Source: Streptomyces sp. CNH099
Lineage (GTDB): Bacteria > Actinomycetota > Actinomycetes > Streptomycetales > Streptomycetaceae
Reading direction: 5' to 3'
Length of the DNA stretch: 35,089 nt
Assembly: GCA_000514715.1 (NCBI GenBank)
Contig: AZWL01000045.1
Span: 1 to 35,089, forward strand
Shown here: positions 15,085 to 23,910 of the stretch, one piece after another
Position numbering within the stretch: position 1 is the stretch's first letter
How the letters are laid out: every line of letters starts with the position of its first letter
The notes under the pieces: generated by a model
Told to the model about the DNA's origin: nothing
Seen by the model: the letters and a program-made list of their open reading frames with translations, nothing else
Database searches by the model: none
Translations under genes and position numbers: made by a program

Positions 15085-15765
15085 ATGACCCCCGCAGGCG
15101 CCGTGGTCCGGCGCGAGACGCTGCGTGCACAGATCGCCGACGCCCTGCGCGACGAGATCCTGGCCGGCCGGCTCGCGGCCGGGCAGCACATCACGGTCGG
15201 CGAGATAGCCGAGCAGTACGGGGTCTCCGCAACCCCCGTACGCGAGGCCCTGGTCGACCTCTCCGCCCAGGGGCTCCTCGACGTCGAGCAGCACCGCGGC
15301 TACCGCGTGCACGCCTTCACCCTCGACGACTACCGCGCCATGACCGACGCCCGCACCGTCGTCCAGCTGGGCGTCTTCCGCGGCGAACCGCCGCACGTCG
15401 TCGACCCCGCGCCCACCGCGCTGACCGCGATGCGGCGCCGCGGCGAGGAGGCCGAGCGGGCGGCCAAGGCCGGCGACCTCGACGTGCTCGTCCACTACGA
15501 CCTGCGCTTCTGGCGCGAGATCACCGGGCTGATCGGCAACGACTACATCTCCGAGTTCCTGGAGCGGGTGCGGGTGCACTGCTGGGTGTTCGCGGTGCCG
15601 TACCTCCGGGGGGCGAGCGAGGACTGCGTGCCCGGCACGTTCTGGCAGGGGCACATGCGGCTCGTCGAGGCCATAGAGCGCCGCGACGTCGCCGCCGCCG
15701 AGGAGGTCGTACGCACGTACAACCGGCACTCGCTGGAGCTGATCGAGCGGCTCGCAGGCGGCTGA
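15085..15765 (+). CDS. GntR-family regulator, FCD (FadR-like) subfamily
   Basis: The 226-residue protein has an N-terminal winged helix (about 10-75): LRAQIADALRDEILAGRLAAG, ITVGEIAEQYGVSATPVREALVDLSAQGLL and YRVHAF. An all-helical FCD ligand domain follows (about 85-220). HYDLRFWREI and HMRLVEAIERRDVAAAEEVVRTYNRH supply the usual metal/ligand His and Asp region. FCD regulators respond to small organic acids or similar metabolites. ATG 15085 has AGGAAGG 8 bases upstream; the frame is open further up but over the operator. It is divergent from the DJ-1/MarR operon. Its target genes are not evident. Confidence 0.92.
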   Translation: MTPAGAVVRRETLRAQIADALRDEILAGRLAAGQHITVGEIAEQYGVSATPVREALVDLSAQGLLDVEQHRGYRVHAFTLDDYRAMTDARTVVQLGVFRGEPPHVVDPAPTALTAMRRRGEEAERAAKAGDLDVLVHYDLRFWREITGLIGNDYISEFLERVRVHCWVFAVPYLRGASEDCVPGTFWQGHMRLVEAIERRDVAAAEEVVRTYNRHSLELIERLAGG

Positions 15766-15899
15766 CCGGCCGTTCGTGCCCGGTCGGCGCCCTGAGCGCG
15801 GGCCTCCGGCGGCCCGGCCGCACCCGGCCGCCGCCCTGAGCGTGCCCGGCGCGTTGGCCGAGACCCGGCGGGGGCGGGCGCGGTACCCGGCCGGGGGGT

Positions 15900-15919
15900 G
15901 CTGCCGGGCCGCCGGCAGC
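15900..15919 (+). terminator. Hairpin between GntR gene and downstream gene
   Basis: GCTGCCGG-GCCG-CCGGCAGC is a perfect 8-pair stem with a 4-base loop. It sits 135 bases after the GntR stop and 41 bases before the next start. It may end GntR transcripts or lie in the leader of the next gene. No U tract is present. Confidence 0.45.
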
Positions 15920-15960
15920 GGCTACCCTGAGCCCGACCGCGCAGTTAAGGAGCGTTCCGC

Positions 15961-16611
15961 TTGGCCTGCGACCTGTGGCTGGTGCCCCTTGTCGACGTGC
16001 TGTGCCACAGCCCCGACAACCCCTTCGCCGAGGAGATCGCCGCCTACGACGACGCGCTGGCGCAGGCGGGGCTGCCGCCGGTGCCCGTGCAGAGCTACAT
16101 GCCGGGGCTGTCCGGGGACGTCGCCCCGGTCGCCGGCTTCGACTACGACGCGCTCCACTTCCTGCGCCGCGCGTACCTGCTGCAGCTGTGCGGCCTGGAG
16201 GTCACGCCGGTCGGCGAGCTGGGCGGGGACTACGAGCAGCTGCTGGAGATGTTCGAGGCCACGGCGCAGCAGTCGCACCTGGTCTGGCACTACGACCACG
16301 CCGGCGCGTACGTGCCCGTCGACTTCCCGCACCCGCTCGTCACGGAGGAGCTGCTCGCGGGCGGCGGGCCGCTGGGCTCGGCGCAGGGGCTCGTGCGCGA
16401 ACTCGTCGCCGTCGCCCCGGCGATCGGCATCGACCCGGACAACCCCCCGCCGCCCCCGGCGCCGCCGCCGGGGCCGACGGAGCTGTCGGAGCCGGCGGCG
16501 ACGGCGCCGACGGGGGGCGGGGAGTTCGCGCAGGAGCGGCACGTGTGGCTGGGGCTGCACGCGGCGGCGACGCGGAGCCTGGCGCAGGGCTCGATGATCG
16601 TCTTCAGCTGA
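15961..16611 (+). CDS. Uncharacterised protein, TTG start
   Basis: The 216-residue protein is probably cytoplasmic and was not recognised. It begins with ACDLWLVPLVDVLCHSP and has aromatic-rich helical segments (GDYEQLLEMFEATAQQSHLVWHY). A proline stretch (PPPPPAPPPG) lies at about 162-171, and it ends in a short hydrophobic segment (LAQGSMIVFS). The start is TTG 15961. AAGGAG lies 8 bases upstream and no ATG or GTG of similar quality is near, so the rare start codon is well supported. It is monocistronic, flanked by the GntR gene and by the sugar operon's regulatory region. Confidence 0.75.
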   Translation: MACDLWLVPLVDVLCHSPDNPFAEEIAAYDDALAQAGLPPVPVQSYMPGLSGDVAPVAGFDYDALHFLRRAYLLQLCGLEVTPVGELGGDYEQLLEMFEATAQQSHLVWHYDHAGAYVPVDFPHPLVTEELLAGGGPLGSAQGLVRELVAVAPAIGIDPDNPPPPPAPPPGPTELSEPAATAPTGGGEFAQERHVWLGLHAAATRSLAQGSMIVFS

Positions 16612-16714
16612 CGGGTGGCGGGCCGGTCCGCCGCGGGCCGCCGTGCCGCCCCCCGGCCGTCACCCCCGGGGACCCCCCGGCGTCATCCGGGGGAACCCGG
16701 CCGTGTCACGGGTG

Positions 16715-16743
16715 TTGACGCCGGGACGGGCAGGGGCCATTCT
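16715..16743 (+). promoter_or_regulatory. Candidate promoter of the sugar-utilisation operon
   Basis: TTGACG (16715-16720) and CATTCT (16738-16743) are separated by exactly 17 bases, close to the principal sigma factor pattern. It lies about 178 bases before the first gene. Transcripts would run through the LacI-type palindromes, which could act as a roadblock. A closer promoter cannot be excluded. Confidence 0.45.
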
Positions 16744-16839
16744 CGCCGAGACGAAATCTCGTATTGCGTCTGAAATCTCGAACGTCAGGAGCGGGCCGCC
16801 CGCGTTTCCCCGGGACGGGGAGGGTGGCGGGGCTCCACC

Positions 16840-16888
16840 GTCGAACCGGTTCGACAGTGCTCGTGCCTGGCGCTGTCGAACCGGTTCG
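16840..16888. promoter_or_regulatory. Pair of LacI-type operators
   Basis: CGAACCGGTTCG, a perfect CG-centred palindrome typical of LacI-family sites, occurs twice: within 16840-16855 and within 16875-16888. The centres are 35 bases apart. The flanks extend the symmetry: 18 of 19 bases of each half-block pair with the other (CGAACCGGTTCGACAGTGC against GCGCTGTCGAACCGGTTCG). They end 32 bases before the start of the first operon gene. The LacI protein encoded at 19738 is the likely binder. A sugar released by the enzymes is the likely inducer. Confidence 0.82.
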
Positions 16889-16920
16889 CCCCCCATGACG
16901 ACGCACAGGGAGCAGTGACG

Positions 16921-19692
16921 ATGGTGAGTACGAGAGCAACACGGGCCCGTCCCGCGCTGCGCGCGGCGCTGACCGCCGCCGTGGGCGCGGCCCTGCTGAC
17001 CGCGGGCCTCGGAACGCCCGGCGCGTCCGGCGCGTCCGCCGCGCCCGCCGCCGAAGGCGAGCTGACCGTCGACCTGGCGACGGACACCGGTCCGTTCCAC
17101 GGCGGCGCCGCCGGCACCCTCTACGGCCTCTACGGGCAGGACGTGCCGACGAACAACCTCATCGAGGGCATGAACCTGCGGACCGTCTCCACCAAGGCGC
17201 AGGACGGACCGCAGCACCCGGGCGCGGACGCGCTCGAAGTCGTCAGGCCGCTCGCGGACTCCACCGACGGCGACGTGTACGTCTACATGACCGACATCCA
17301 CCGCGGCTTCCCGTACCAGTGGGAGGGCGACACCCCGCGGGAGAAGGTGCGGATCTACCGGGAGAAGATCGCCAAGCAGGTCGACCAGGTCCTCGAACTG
17401 CCCGCGGAGTACCGGGACAACATCGTCTTCGTGCCGTTCAACGAGCCCGAGGGCAACATGTTCGGCACCGGCGAGTGGAGCTACGACGGCACCAGCTGGC
17501 TCGACGACCCGGCGGACTACTTCGCCACCTGGGACGACTTCTACCGGCTGATCAAGGGCAAGATACCGGAGGCCCGTATCGCCGGGCCGAACACCAGCAT
17601 CCTGTACGACCAGGTCCGGGGCTTCCTGCGGCACACCATCGAGGCCGGCACCGTCCCGGACGTCGTCACCTGGCACGAGCTGAGCCACCCCGAGCAGGTG
17701 CGCACGAGCGTCGCGCGCTACCGCGACTGGGAGCGGGAGATCTTCGCCGGCACCCCGTACGAGGACAGGACGCCGTTGCCGGTCAACGTCAACGAGTACG
17801 CCTTCAACTACCACACCTCCGTCCCGGGCCAGATGATCCAGTGGATCTCCGCGATCGAGGAGTCGAAGGTCGACGCCGACATGGCGTACTGGAACATCGA
17901 CGGCAACCTCTCCGACTCGGCCGTCCAGTCGAACCGCGGCAACGGCCAGTGGTGGCTCTTCAACGCCTACGGCGCCATGTCCGGGCACACCGTCGAGGTC
18001 ACCCCGCCCTCGCCCGGCCAGAACTACACGATGCAGGGCGTCGCCGCCCTCGACCGGGAGAAGCGCCAGGCCCGGACCCTGTTCGGCGGCTCGGACGGCA
18101 CGGGCCTCATCCGCTTCGACAACGTGCCCGCCGACGTCTTCGGCGACACCGTGCACGCCTGGGTCCGGGAGATCCCGTGGACCGGCCAGATCGGCGACTC
18201 CGACCGGCCGGACGTCGTCGCCGAGGCCGACGTCGCCGTACGGGACGGCTCGGTCGCGTTCGACTTCGGCGGCGACCTGCCGGCGCTGGAGGAGTCGTCC
18301 GCGTACGAGATCGTCCTCACCCCGGCCGGCAGCGGCGGCGGGCCGCCCGGCCAGACCCCGCGCACCCGCTGGCAGGGCAGCTACGAGGCCGAGGACGCCG
18401 CGTACACCGGCTCGGGCTACAGCAGGAACGGGCCCGAGGGCTCGCCGGAGGACGTGTCGAAGTTCTACACCTCCGGCGGCTACAACGTCGGCGGCCTCAG
18501 GACCGGCTCCGACGGGCGGCTCGACTTCACCGTCGACGTGCCCGAGGACGGCACGTACGACCTCAGCGTCTTCGCCAACTCCCTCAACACCTACGGCCTC
18601 GTACAGGAACAGGGGCCGACGAACGTGTTCCTCCGCGTCGACGGCGCGGCCGAGCAGGAGCTGCACCTGCCGCTCGGGTACAAGTGGGTGGTCTGGGACC
18701 ACGCCGACACCACCGTCGAGCTGACGGCGGGCGAGCACACCGTCTCCCTCGCCGCGCAGAGCCTCGACGGCACCGGCGCCACCAGGGGCGACGCGATCAT
18801 CGACCGCATCACCCTCTCCCGGCCCGCCCCCGGCGCCGACCGGGCGGTCTACGAGGGCGAGCTGGCCGCCTTCGACGGCGGCGGCCCCGGCTACGACCTG
18901 CCGCCGGGCGCCGCCGTGACCGGCTCCGGCGCCGCGCGGCTCGCCGCGGGCGACACCGCGACGTTCTGGGTCTACGCGGAGGCCGACGCCGAGGCCGCCC
19001 TTGACGTCGCCGCCCTCGGCGACGGGCGGGCCCGGCTCGCCGTCAACGGTCGGGACGTGCGGGACGTGACGGCGGCGTCGGGCGCGGCGGCCGTCTCCCT
19101 CTCCGGCGGCGTCAACAAGGTCACCGTCACCGGCACCGCCGGCACCACGCTCGTCGACCACCTCGCCGTCACCCCCGGCACCGGCGCGCTGCCGGCGCGG
19201 GAGTACCAGGCGGAGGACGCCGAGCTGACCGGCACCGCCGCGGCGGCCGGCTTCTCCCTCGCCGACGGCGGCAGGGCGGTGCGGGGCGTCGGCGGCGAGC
19301 CGGGCAACGGCAACACCGCCGTCTTCCACGTCACCGCCGACGCGGCCGGCCTGTACGCCATGCGCGTCCGGTACGCCAACCCCGAGCAGTCCGAGGCCAC
19401 GCACTACAACCCCGACCCGCTCGTCCGCCACGCCGACGTGTCCGTCAACGGCGGCGAGGCGCGGCGCGTGACGTTCCCGCACTCGTTCCACGAGAACAAC
19501 TTCTGGGAGCTGACCGTGCCGGTGCGGCTGGACCCGGGCGAGAACACGATCGCGTTCCGCTCCGAGGAACTGCCGAACTTCGACGGCGAGTCGTACGCCT
19601 CCGACACCTGGCCCGGGATCCTGCTGCGCTCGCCGTACGCGCCCGTGCTCGACAGGATCACGCTCGCGCCGTTCGCGGCCGAACGGCCGTAA
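16921..19692 (+). CDS. Secreted clan GH-A-like glycoside hydrolase with carbohydrate-binding-like modules
   Basis: The 923-residue exported protein has a signal peptide (basic start, core LRAALTAAVGAALLTAG, Ala-rich cleavage near residue 41). Residues about 50-380 look like a (beta/alpha)8 glycosidase. VPFNEPEGN supplies the acid/base E175 after a strand, and VNVNEYAFNYH supplies the nucleophile E292. This is the strand 4/strand 7 glutamate pair of clan GH-A. A beta domain (about 385-470) follows, then two CBM6/35-like beta-sandwiches starting YEAEDA (488) and YQAEDAEL (762). I cannot assign a CAZy family; GH39- or GH5-like are the nearest guesses. ATG 16921 is preceded by AGGGAG at 8 bases. 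It is the first gene of the operon, directly behind the LacI operators, and would cut polymer outside the cell. Confidence 0.85.
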   Translation: MVSTRATRARPALRAALTAAVGAALLTAGLGTPGASGASAAPAAEGELTVDLATDTGPFHGGAAGTLYGLYGQDVPTNNLIEGMNLRTVSTKAQDGPQHPGADALEVVRPLADSTDGDVYVYMTDIHRGFPYQWEGDTPREKVRIYREKIAKQVDQVLELPAEYRDNIVFVPFNEPEGNMFGTGEWSYDGTSWLDDPADYFATWDDFYRLIKGKIPEARIAGPNTSILYDQVRGFLRHTIEAGTVPDVVTWHELSHPEQVRTSVARYRDWEREIFAGTPYEDRTPLPVNVNEYAFNYHTSVPGQMIQWISAIEESKVDADMAYWNIDGNLSDSAVQSNRGNGQWWLFNAYGAMSGHTVEVTPPSPGQNYTMQGVAALDREKRQARTLFGGSDGTGLIRFDNVPADVFGDTVHAWVREIPWTGQIGDSDRPDVVAEADVAVRDGSVAFDFGGDLPALEESSAYEIVLTPAGSGGGPPGQTPRTRWQGSYEAEDAAYTGSGYSRNGPEGSPEDVSKFYTSGGYNVGGLRTGSDGRLDFTVDVPEDGTYDLSVFANSLNTYGLVQEQGPTNVFLRVDGAAEQELHLPLGYKWVVWDHADTTVELTAGEHTVSLAAQSLDGTGATRGDAIIDRITLSRPAPGADRAVYEGELAAFDGGGPGYDLPPGAAVTGSGAARLAAGDTATFWVYAEADAEAALDVAALGDGRARLAVNGRDVRDVTAASGAAAVSLSGGVNKVTVTGTAGTTLVDHLAVTPGTGALPAREYQAEDAELTGTAAAAGFSLADGGRAVRGVGGEPGNGNTAVFHVTADAAGLYAMRVRYANPEQSEATHYNPDPLVRHADVSVNGGEARRVTFPHSFHENNFWELTVPVRLDPGENTIAFRSEELPNFDGESYASDTWPGILLRSPYAPVLDRITLAPFAAERP

Positions 19693-19694
19693 CC

Positions 19695-19727
19695 CGCACC
19701 GCACGCACCGCACGCACCGCACGCACC
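19695..19727 (+). repeat. 9-base tandem repeat before the LacI gene
   Basis: CGCACCGCA is repeated three times perfectly plus a 6-base partial copy in the 45-base gap between the glycosidase stop and the LacI start. It ends just before the AAGGAG ribosome site of the LacI gene. Confidence 0.85.
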
Positions 19728-19737
19728 AAGGAGTCCG

Positions 19738-20814
19738 ATGGTCACGATCGGCGACATCGCCCGCGCCGCCGGCGTATCCCGCAGCACCGCCTCGTACGCG
19801 CTGTCCGGCAAGCGGTCCATCTCCGCGCAGGTCCGGCAGCGGGTGGCCGACGCGGCGCGGGAGCTGGGCTACACGCCCAACGCCGGCGCCCGGGCGCTGG
19901 CCACCGCGGAGACCCGGGTCGTCGGGCTGCTCGCCCAGTTCCACGCGGACGAGTTCGCCCCGGCCATGCTCCAGTACATGCTGGGCGTCTCCGACACCGC
20001 CCGCGAGCTGGGCTACGACACCCTGCTCGTCACCGAGGCGGACGGGGCCCGGGCGCTGCGCCGGATCACGGACTCCCGCATGGTCGACGGCGTCGTCCTG
20101 CTCAACGTCGCGCAGGACGACGCCCGGCTGCCGCTGCTGCGCGCCGCACCCCAGCCCGGGGCGCTCGTCGGGCTGCCCGGCGACCCGTCCGGCGTCGACG
20201 TCTTCGACCTCGACTTCGCCGCGGCCGGGCGGGCGATGGTCGACCACATGCACCGGCTGCGCCACCGCGAGCTGATCCTCGTCTCGCAGCCGGAGCACGT
20301 CGTCGAGCGGGGCGGCGCGTACGTGTGGCGGCTGCAGGACGCGGTGGTGCAGCAGGCCGCGGCCCGCGGCATCGGGCTGCACGCGGCCTTCGGCCCGTCC
20401 CGCCAGCCCGACGTCGGCCGGGACCTGCACGCGCTGCTCGACGCCCACCCGGCCGCGACCGGGCTGCTGCTCAACAACGAGGCCGCCGCCGCGGCCCTGC
20501 CGTCCGTGCTGCACGCCCGCGGCCTGCGGGCCCCGCGGGACCTGTCGGTCATCGGCCGCTACTCCGACGAGTTCGCCCGCACCTTCTCGCTGCCGTTCTC
20601 GTCCGTCGAGTCCGCCCCCGACCTGCTGGGCGAGATGGCCGTACGCCACCTCGTCCGCCGGATCACCGACCCGCTGGCCCGGGACGAGCCGCACGTGCTT
20701 CGGCTCGTCCCGCCCGAACTCGTCGACCGGGGCAGCACCGGCGCGCCCCCCACCGCCCGCACGGCAGGCCCCGGCACACCACCAGATCCGCACGGCCAAG
20801 GAGGAAGACCGTGA
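19738..20814 (+). CDS. LacI-family repressor of the sugar operon
   Basis: The 358-residue protein has an N-terminal LacI helix-turn-helix and hinge: TIGDIARAAGVSRSTASYAL (3-22), then RVADAARELGYTPNAGARAL. The periplasmic-binding-like sugar domain fills 58-335 (RVVGLLAQFHADEF, DGVVLLNV, LSVIGRYSDEFARTF). The last 20 residues are Pro/Gly-rich. ATG 19738 has AAGGAG 6 bases upstream. It lies inside the operon it probably controls, and the stop overlaps the binding-protein start (GTGA). The likely targets are the CGAACCGGTTCG palindromes at 16840-16888. The inducer is unknown and could be an arabinose- or xylose-containing sugar. Confidence 0.93.
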   Translation: MVTIGDIARAAGVSRSTASYALSGKRSISAQVRQRVADAARELGYTPNAGARALATAETRVVGLLAQFHADEFAPAMLQYMLGVSDTARELGYDTLLVTEADGARALRRITDSRMVDGVVLLNVAQDDARLPLLRAAPQPGALVGLPGDPSGVDVFDLDFAAAGRAMVDHMHRLRHRELILVSQPEHVVERGGAYVWRLQDAVVQQAAARGIGLHAAFGPSRQPDVGRDLHALLDAHPAATGLLLNNEAAAAALPSVLHARGLRAPRDLSVIGRYSDEFARTFSLPFSSVESAPDLLGEMAVRHLVRRITDPLARDEPHVLRLVPPELVDRGSTGAPPTARTAGPGTPPDPHGQGGRP

Positions 20815-22070
20815 TATCCCTGTCCACCCCGGTCCGCGCAGCCGGCGTCCTGGGCGCCGCGCTCCTCGTCATGACGGCACCGACCGCCTGCTCGTCCAAC
20901 ACCGGCGGCTCCGGCGGCGACCAGTCGGACGGCACCTACACGTGGTGGGACCCCTACCCGCAGCACGCCAAGGGCTCCGACTGGGCGAAGCGGGTGGCCG
21001 CGTGCGGCGACGAGGCCGGCGTGACCATCGAACGCACCGCGTACGACACCACCGCCCTGACGAACCAGGCGCTGCTCGCCGCCCAGGAGGGCACGGCGCC
21101 GGACGTCATCCTGATCGACAACCCGGCCGTCTCCACGCTCGCCGACACCGGGATGCTCACCACGATGGACGAGTTCGGCCTCGACACCGCGGGCGTGGAC
21201 GAGAACCTCCTCGCGGCGGGCGTCGTCGACGGCAAGGCGTACGGCATCCCCATCGGCGCCAACACCCTCGGCCTCTACTACAACGCCGACGTCCTCGACG
21301 ACGCCGGCGTCGACCCCGCCGCGATCAAGGACTGGGACACGCTCACCGCCGCGCTGAAGAAGGTCACCGACGCCGGGCACAAGGGCATCACCTTCGCCGG
21401 CACCAACACCGAGGAGGGCTCCTTCCAGTTCCTGCCCTGGTTCTGGGGCGCGGGCGCCGACCTGCGCGACCTCGACTCGGCGGAGGCCGCGACGGCGCTG
21501 GAGCTGTGGACCGGCTGGCTGGAGCAGGGCTACGCGCCCAACTCGGTGATCAACAACTCCCAGAACACCACCTGGGAGGAGTTCCTCACCGGCGACTTCG
21601 GGTTCGGCGTGAACGGCACCTGGCAGGTCAACAGCGCCGCGGAGGCGGACTTCCGCACCGGCGTCGTGCAGATCCCCGGCCGGGACGGCGGCGTGGCGCC
21701 GACCCCCACGGGCGGCGAGTTCATCACCGCCCCCGTACAGGACGACGGCTCCCGGTACGACGTCACCCAGCAGATCGTCGAGTGCATGACCACGCCCGAG
21801 GGCATGGTGGAGACGGCCACGACCTTCGCGTACTACATCCCGCCGACGAAGGCGGGGCAGGGGCAGCTGCTCCAGAAGAACGCCGAACTCGAACCGTGGG
21901 TCGAGGCCGTACGCACCGCCCGCGGCCGTACCGGCGACAACCTCGGCACCGACTACCCGAAGATCTCCGAGCCGCTGTGGACCGCCGTGCAGAAGGCGCT
22001 CAGCGGCTCCGCGAGCCCCGCCGACGCGCTGCGCGAGGCCCAGGCCGCCGCCGAGGACGAGGCCGGCTGA
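20811..22070 (+). CDS. ABC transporter sugar-binding lipoprotein
   Basis: The 419-residue extracellular solute-binding protein is of the family 1 (MalE/CUT1) type. The signal peptide ends in a lipobox-like APTACSS, so Cys would be lipidated, followed by a Gly/Ser tether. Family features include PDVILIDNPAVSTLADTGML, YGIPIGANTLGLYYNADVL and GDFGFGVNGTWQV. Aromatic residues (TWWDPYP, FLPWFWGAG) suit sugar stacking. GTG 20811 was chosen because AAGGAGG is just upstream and it overlaps the LacI stop by four bases. The open frame upstream lies over the LacI gene and is not used. It delivers an oligosaccharide to the two permeases that follow. Confidence 0.94.
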   Translation: MISLSTPVRAAGVLGAALLVMTAPTACSSNTGGSGGDQSDGTYTWWDPYPQHAKGSDWAKRVAACGDEAGVTIERTAYDTTALTNQALLAAQEGTAPDVILIDNPAVSTLADTGMLTTMDEFGLDTAGVDENLLAAGVVDGKAYGIPIGANTLGLYYNADVLDDAGVDPAAIKDWDTLTAALKKVTDAGHKGITFAGTNTEEGSFQFLPWFWGAGADLRDLDSAEAATALELWTGWLEQGYAPNSVINNSQNTTWEEFLTGDFGFGVNGTWQVNSAAEADFRTGVVQIPGRDGGVAPTPTGGEFITAPVQDDGSRYDVTQQIVECMTTPEGMVETATTFAYYIPPTKAGQGQLLQKNAELEPWVEAVRTARGRTGDNLGTDYPKISEPLWTAVQKALSGSASPADALREAQAAAEDEAG

Positions 22071-22093
22071 CCGCCGCCCGGGGAGTCGCACCC

Positions 22094-23077
22094 ATGGAGA
22101 CCACCACCCCGGCCGCGCCGCCGGCCGCGCACCCGGGCGGCGCGGCGCCGGGCGGACCGGCGAAGCCGGCCGCCGCCCGGCGCCCGCGGGTCCGCGGGCG
22201 CTCGACGCAGTGGGCCGCGTTCGCGTTCCTCCTGCCGCTCGTCGCGTACCTGCTGGCCTTCTACGCCTATCCGCTCTACCGGAACGTCGACCTCAGCCTG
22301 CACGAGTACACCGTCCGCTCCTTCGTGCAGGGCGGCGCCGAGTTCACCGGCCTCGCCAACTACCGCGACGTGGTGGGCGCCAACGCCTTCGGCACCGCGC
22401 TGCGCAACACGCTCGTCTTCACCTTCGTCTCGATCGCCGCGCAGTACGCCATCGGGCTGGCGCTCGCGGTCTTCTTCCGCGCGAACTTCCCGCTGTCCGG
22501 GCTGCTGCGCGGCATGTTCCTGATCCCGTGGCTGCTGCCGCTGATCGTCTCGGGCTCCACCTGGGCGTGGATGCTGAACAGCGACAACGGGATCGTCAAC
22601 GCCGCCCTGGAGGCGTTCGGCATCGGGCAGGTCAACTGGCTGACCGACCCCGGCTGGGCGCTGACCTCCGTGATCGTCGCGAACATCTGGCTCGGCATCC
22701 CGTTCAACCTCGTCATCCTCTACTCCGGGCTGCAGAACATCCCGGACGAGCTGTACGAGGCCGCCGCGCTGGACGGCGCGAACGCCTGGCAGCAGTTCTG
22801 GCGGATCACCCTGCCGATGCTGCGCCCGGTCTCCGCGATCACCCTGCTGCTCGGCCTCGTCTACACGCTCAAGGTCGTCGACATCATCTGGATCATGACG
22901 ACCGGCGGCCCCGGCACCTCCTCCACCACCCTCGCCGTCTGGTCCTACCGCGAGGCGTTCGGCACCGGCCTGCCGGACTTCTCGCCCGCGGCCACCCTCG
23001 GCAACCTGCTCATCCTCATGGCCCTGGCCTTCGGCCTCCTCTACCTCCGCCTCCAGCGCCGACAGGAGTGGTCATGA
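22094..23077 (+). CDS. ABC sugar permease, first subunit (MalF-like)
   Basis: The 327-residue CUT1 permease has a Pro/Ala-rich cytoplasmic N-tail (1-37) and about six membrane helices. The EAA loop that contacts the ATPase is EAAALDGANAWQQFWRITLP. The segment MTTGGPGTSSTTLAVWSYREAF is typical of MalF/LacF-type subunits. ATG 22094 has GGGGAG 8 bases upstream, 23 bases after the binding-protein stop. The stop shares ATGA with the second permease, so the subunits are made together. Confidence 0.95.
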   Translation: METTTPAAPPAAHPGGAAPGGPAKPAAARRPRVRGRSTQWAAFAFLLPLVAYLLAFYAYPLYRNVDLSLHEYTVRSFVQGGAEFTGLANYRDVVGANAFGTALRNTLVFTFVSIAAQYAIGLALAVFFRANFPLSGLLRGMFLIPWLLPLIVSGSTWAWMLNSDNGIVNAALEAFGIGQVNWLTDPGWALTSVIVANIWLGIPFNLVILYSGLQNIPDELYEAAALDGANAWQQFWRITLPMLRPVSAITLLLGLVYTLKVVDIIWIMTTGGPGTSSTTLAVWSYREAFGTGLPDFSPAATLGNLLILMALAFGLLYLRLQRRQEWS

Positions 23078-23910
23078 CGGCGTACCGGACACGGGCGCGC
23101 CGCCGCGCCCGGTGGCAGACGGCGCTCGGGATCCTCTTCACCGCGGTGCTGCTCTTCCCCGTCTACTGGATGGTCAACGTCTCCCTGACCAAGACCGGCA
23201 ACATGCGGGCCGACCCGCCGCACTGGTTCCCCCGCGACCCGACGTTCGCCGGCTACGCCGACGTGCTGCGCGACCAGCTGCCGGCGCTGACGACCAGCCT
23301 CGCCATCGGCCTGGGCTGCGTGGCGCTCACCCTCGCCGTCGCCGCACCCGCCGCGTACTCGCTGGCCAAGCTCCGCCCGCGCGGCGCGACCGGCCTGTCC
23401 TTCGTGCTGCTGGCCGCGCAGATGATCCCCAGCGTCGTCATGGCGATCGGCTTCTACGCCGTCTACGTGCGGCTCGGCTGGCTCAACTCCGTCTGGGGGC
23501 TGATCCTCGCCGACTCCACCATCGCCGTGCCCTTCGGCGTCATGGTGCTGACCGCCTTCATGGCCGGCATCCCGCAGGAGCTGATGCACGCCGCGAAGAT
23601 CGACGGGGCCGGCGCCTGGCGCACCTTCGTCTCCGTGGTCCTGCCGCTGAGCCGCAACGCCGCGCTGACCGTGTCGCTGTTCGCGTTCCTGTGGGCGTGG
23701 TCGGACTTCATCTTCGCCTCCACCCTCAGCCGCAACGCCGACGCGATCCCCATCACCCTCGGCATCTACTCCTACATCGGCAACAACACCACCCAGTGGA
23801 ACTCGATCATGGCGACCGCCGTCGTCGCGTCCGTGCCCGCGGCCGTGCTGCTCGTCGTCGCCCAGCGCTTCGTCGCCGGCGGGGTCACCGCGGGCGCCGT
23901 CAAGGACTGA
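23074..23910 (+). CDS. ABC sugar permease, second subunit (MalG-like)
   Basis: The 278-residue CUT1 permease has six predicted helices (for example ILFTAVLLFPVYWMVNVS and AVPFGVMVLTAFMAGIP). The EAA-type loop reads HAAKIDGAGAWRTFVSVVLP, with His in place of the first Glu, a common variation. The ATG overlaps the first permease stop by four bases. No ATP-binding subunit is encoded anywhere in the window, so energy must come from an ATPase encoded elsewhere; MsiK serves several sugar importers in Streptomyces. The last four codons and the stop are the first copy of a short tandem repeat that continues downstream. Confidence 0.95.
   Translation: MTAYRTRARRRARWQTALGILFTAVLLFPVYWMVNVSLTKTGNMRADPPHWFPRDPTFAGYADVLRDQLPALTTSLAIGLGCVALTLAVAAPAAYSLAKLRPRGATGLSFVLLAAQMIPSVVMAIGFYAVYVRLGWLNSVWGLILADSTIAVPFGVMVLTAFMAGIPQELMHAAKIDGAGAWRTFVSVVLPLSRNAALTVSLFAFLWAWSDFIFASTLSRNADAIPITLGIYSYIGNNTTQWNSIMATAVVASVPAAVLLVVAQRFVAGGVTAGAVKD

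Noticed and set aside
16660..20799. Very long minus-strand open frame opposite the glycosidase and LacI genes
   Set aside because: It is a mirror frame of GC-rich coding DNA. It lacks a domain match and contains typical Val/Gly/Arg/Asp antisense composition.
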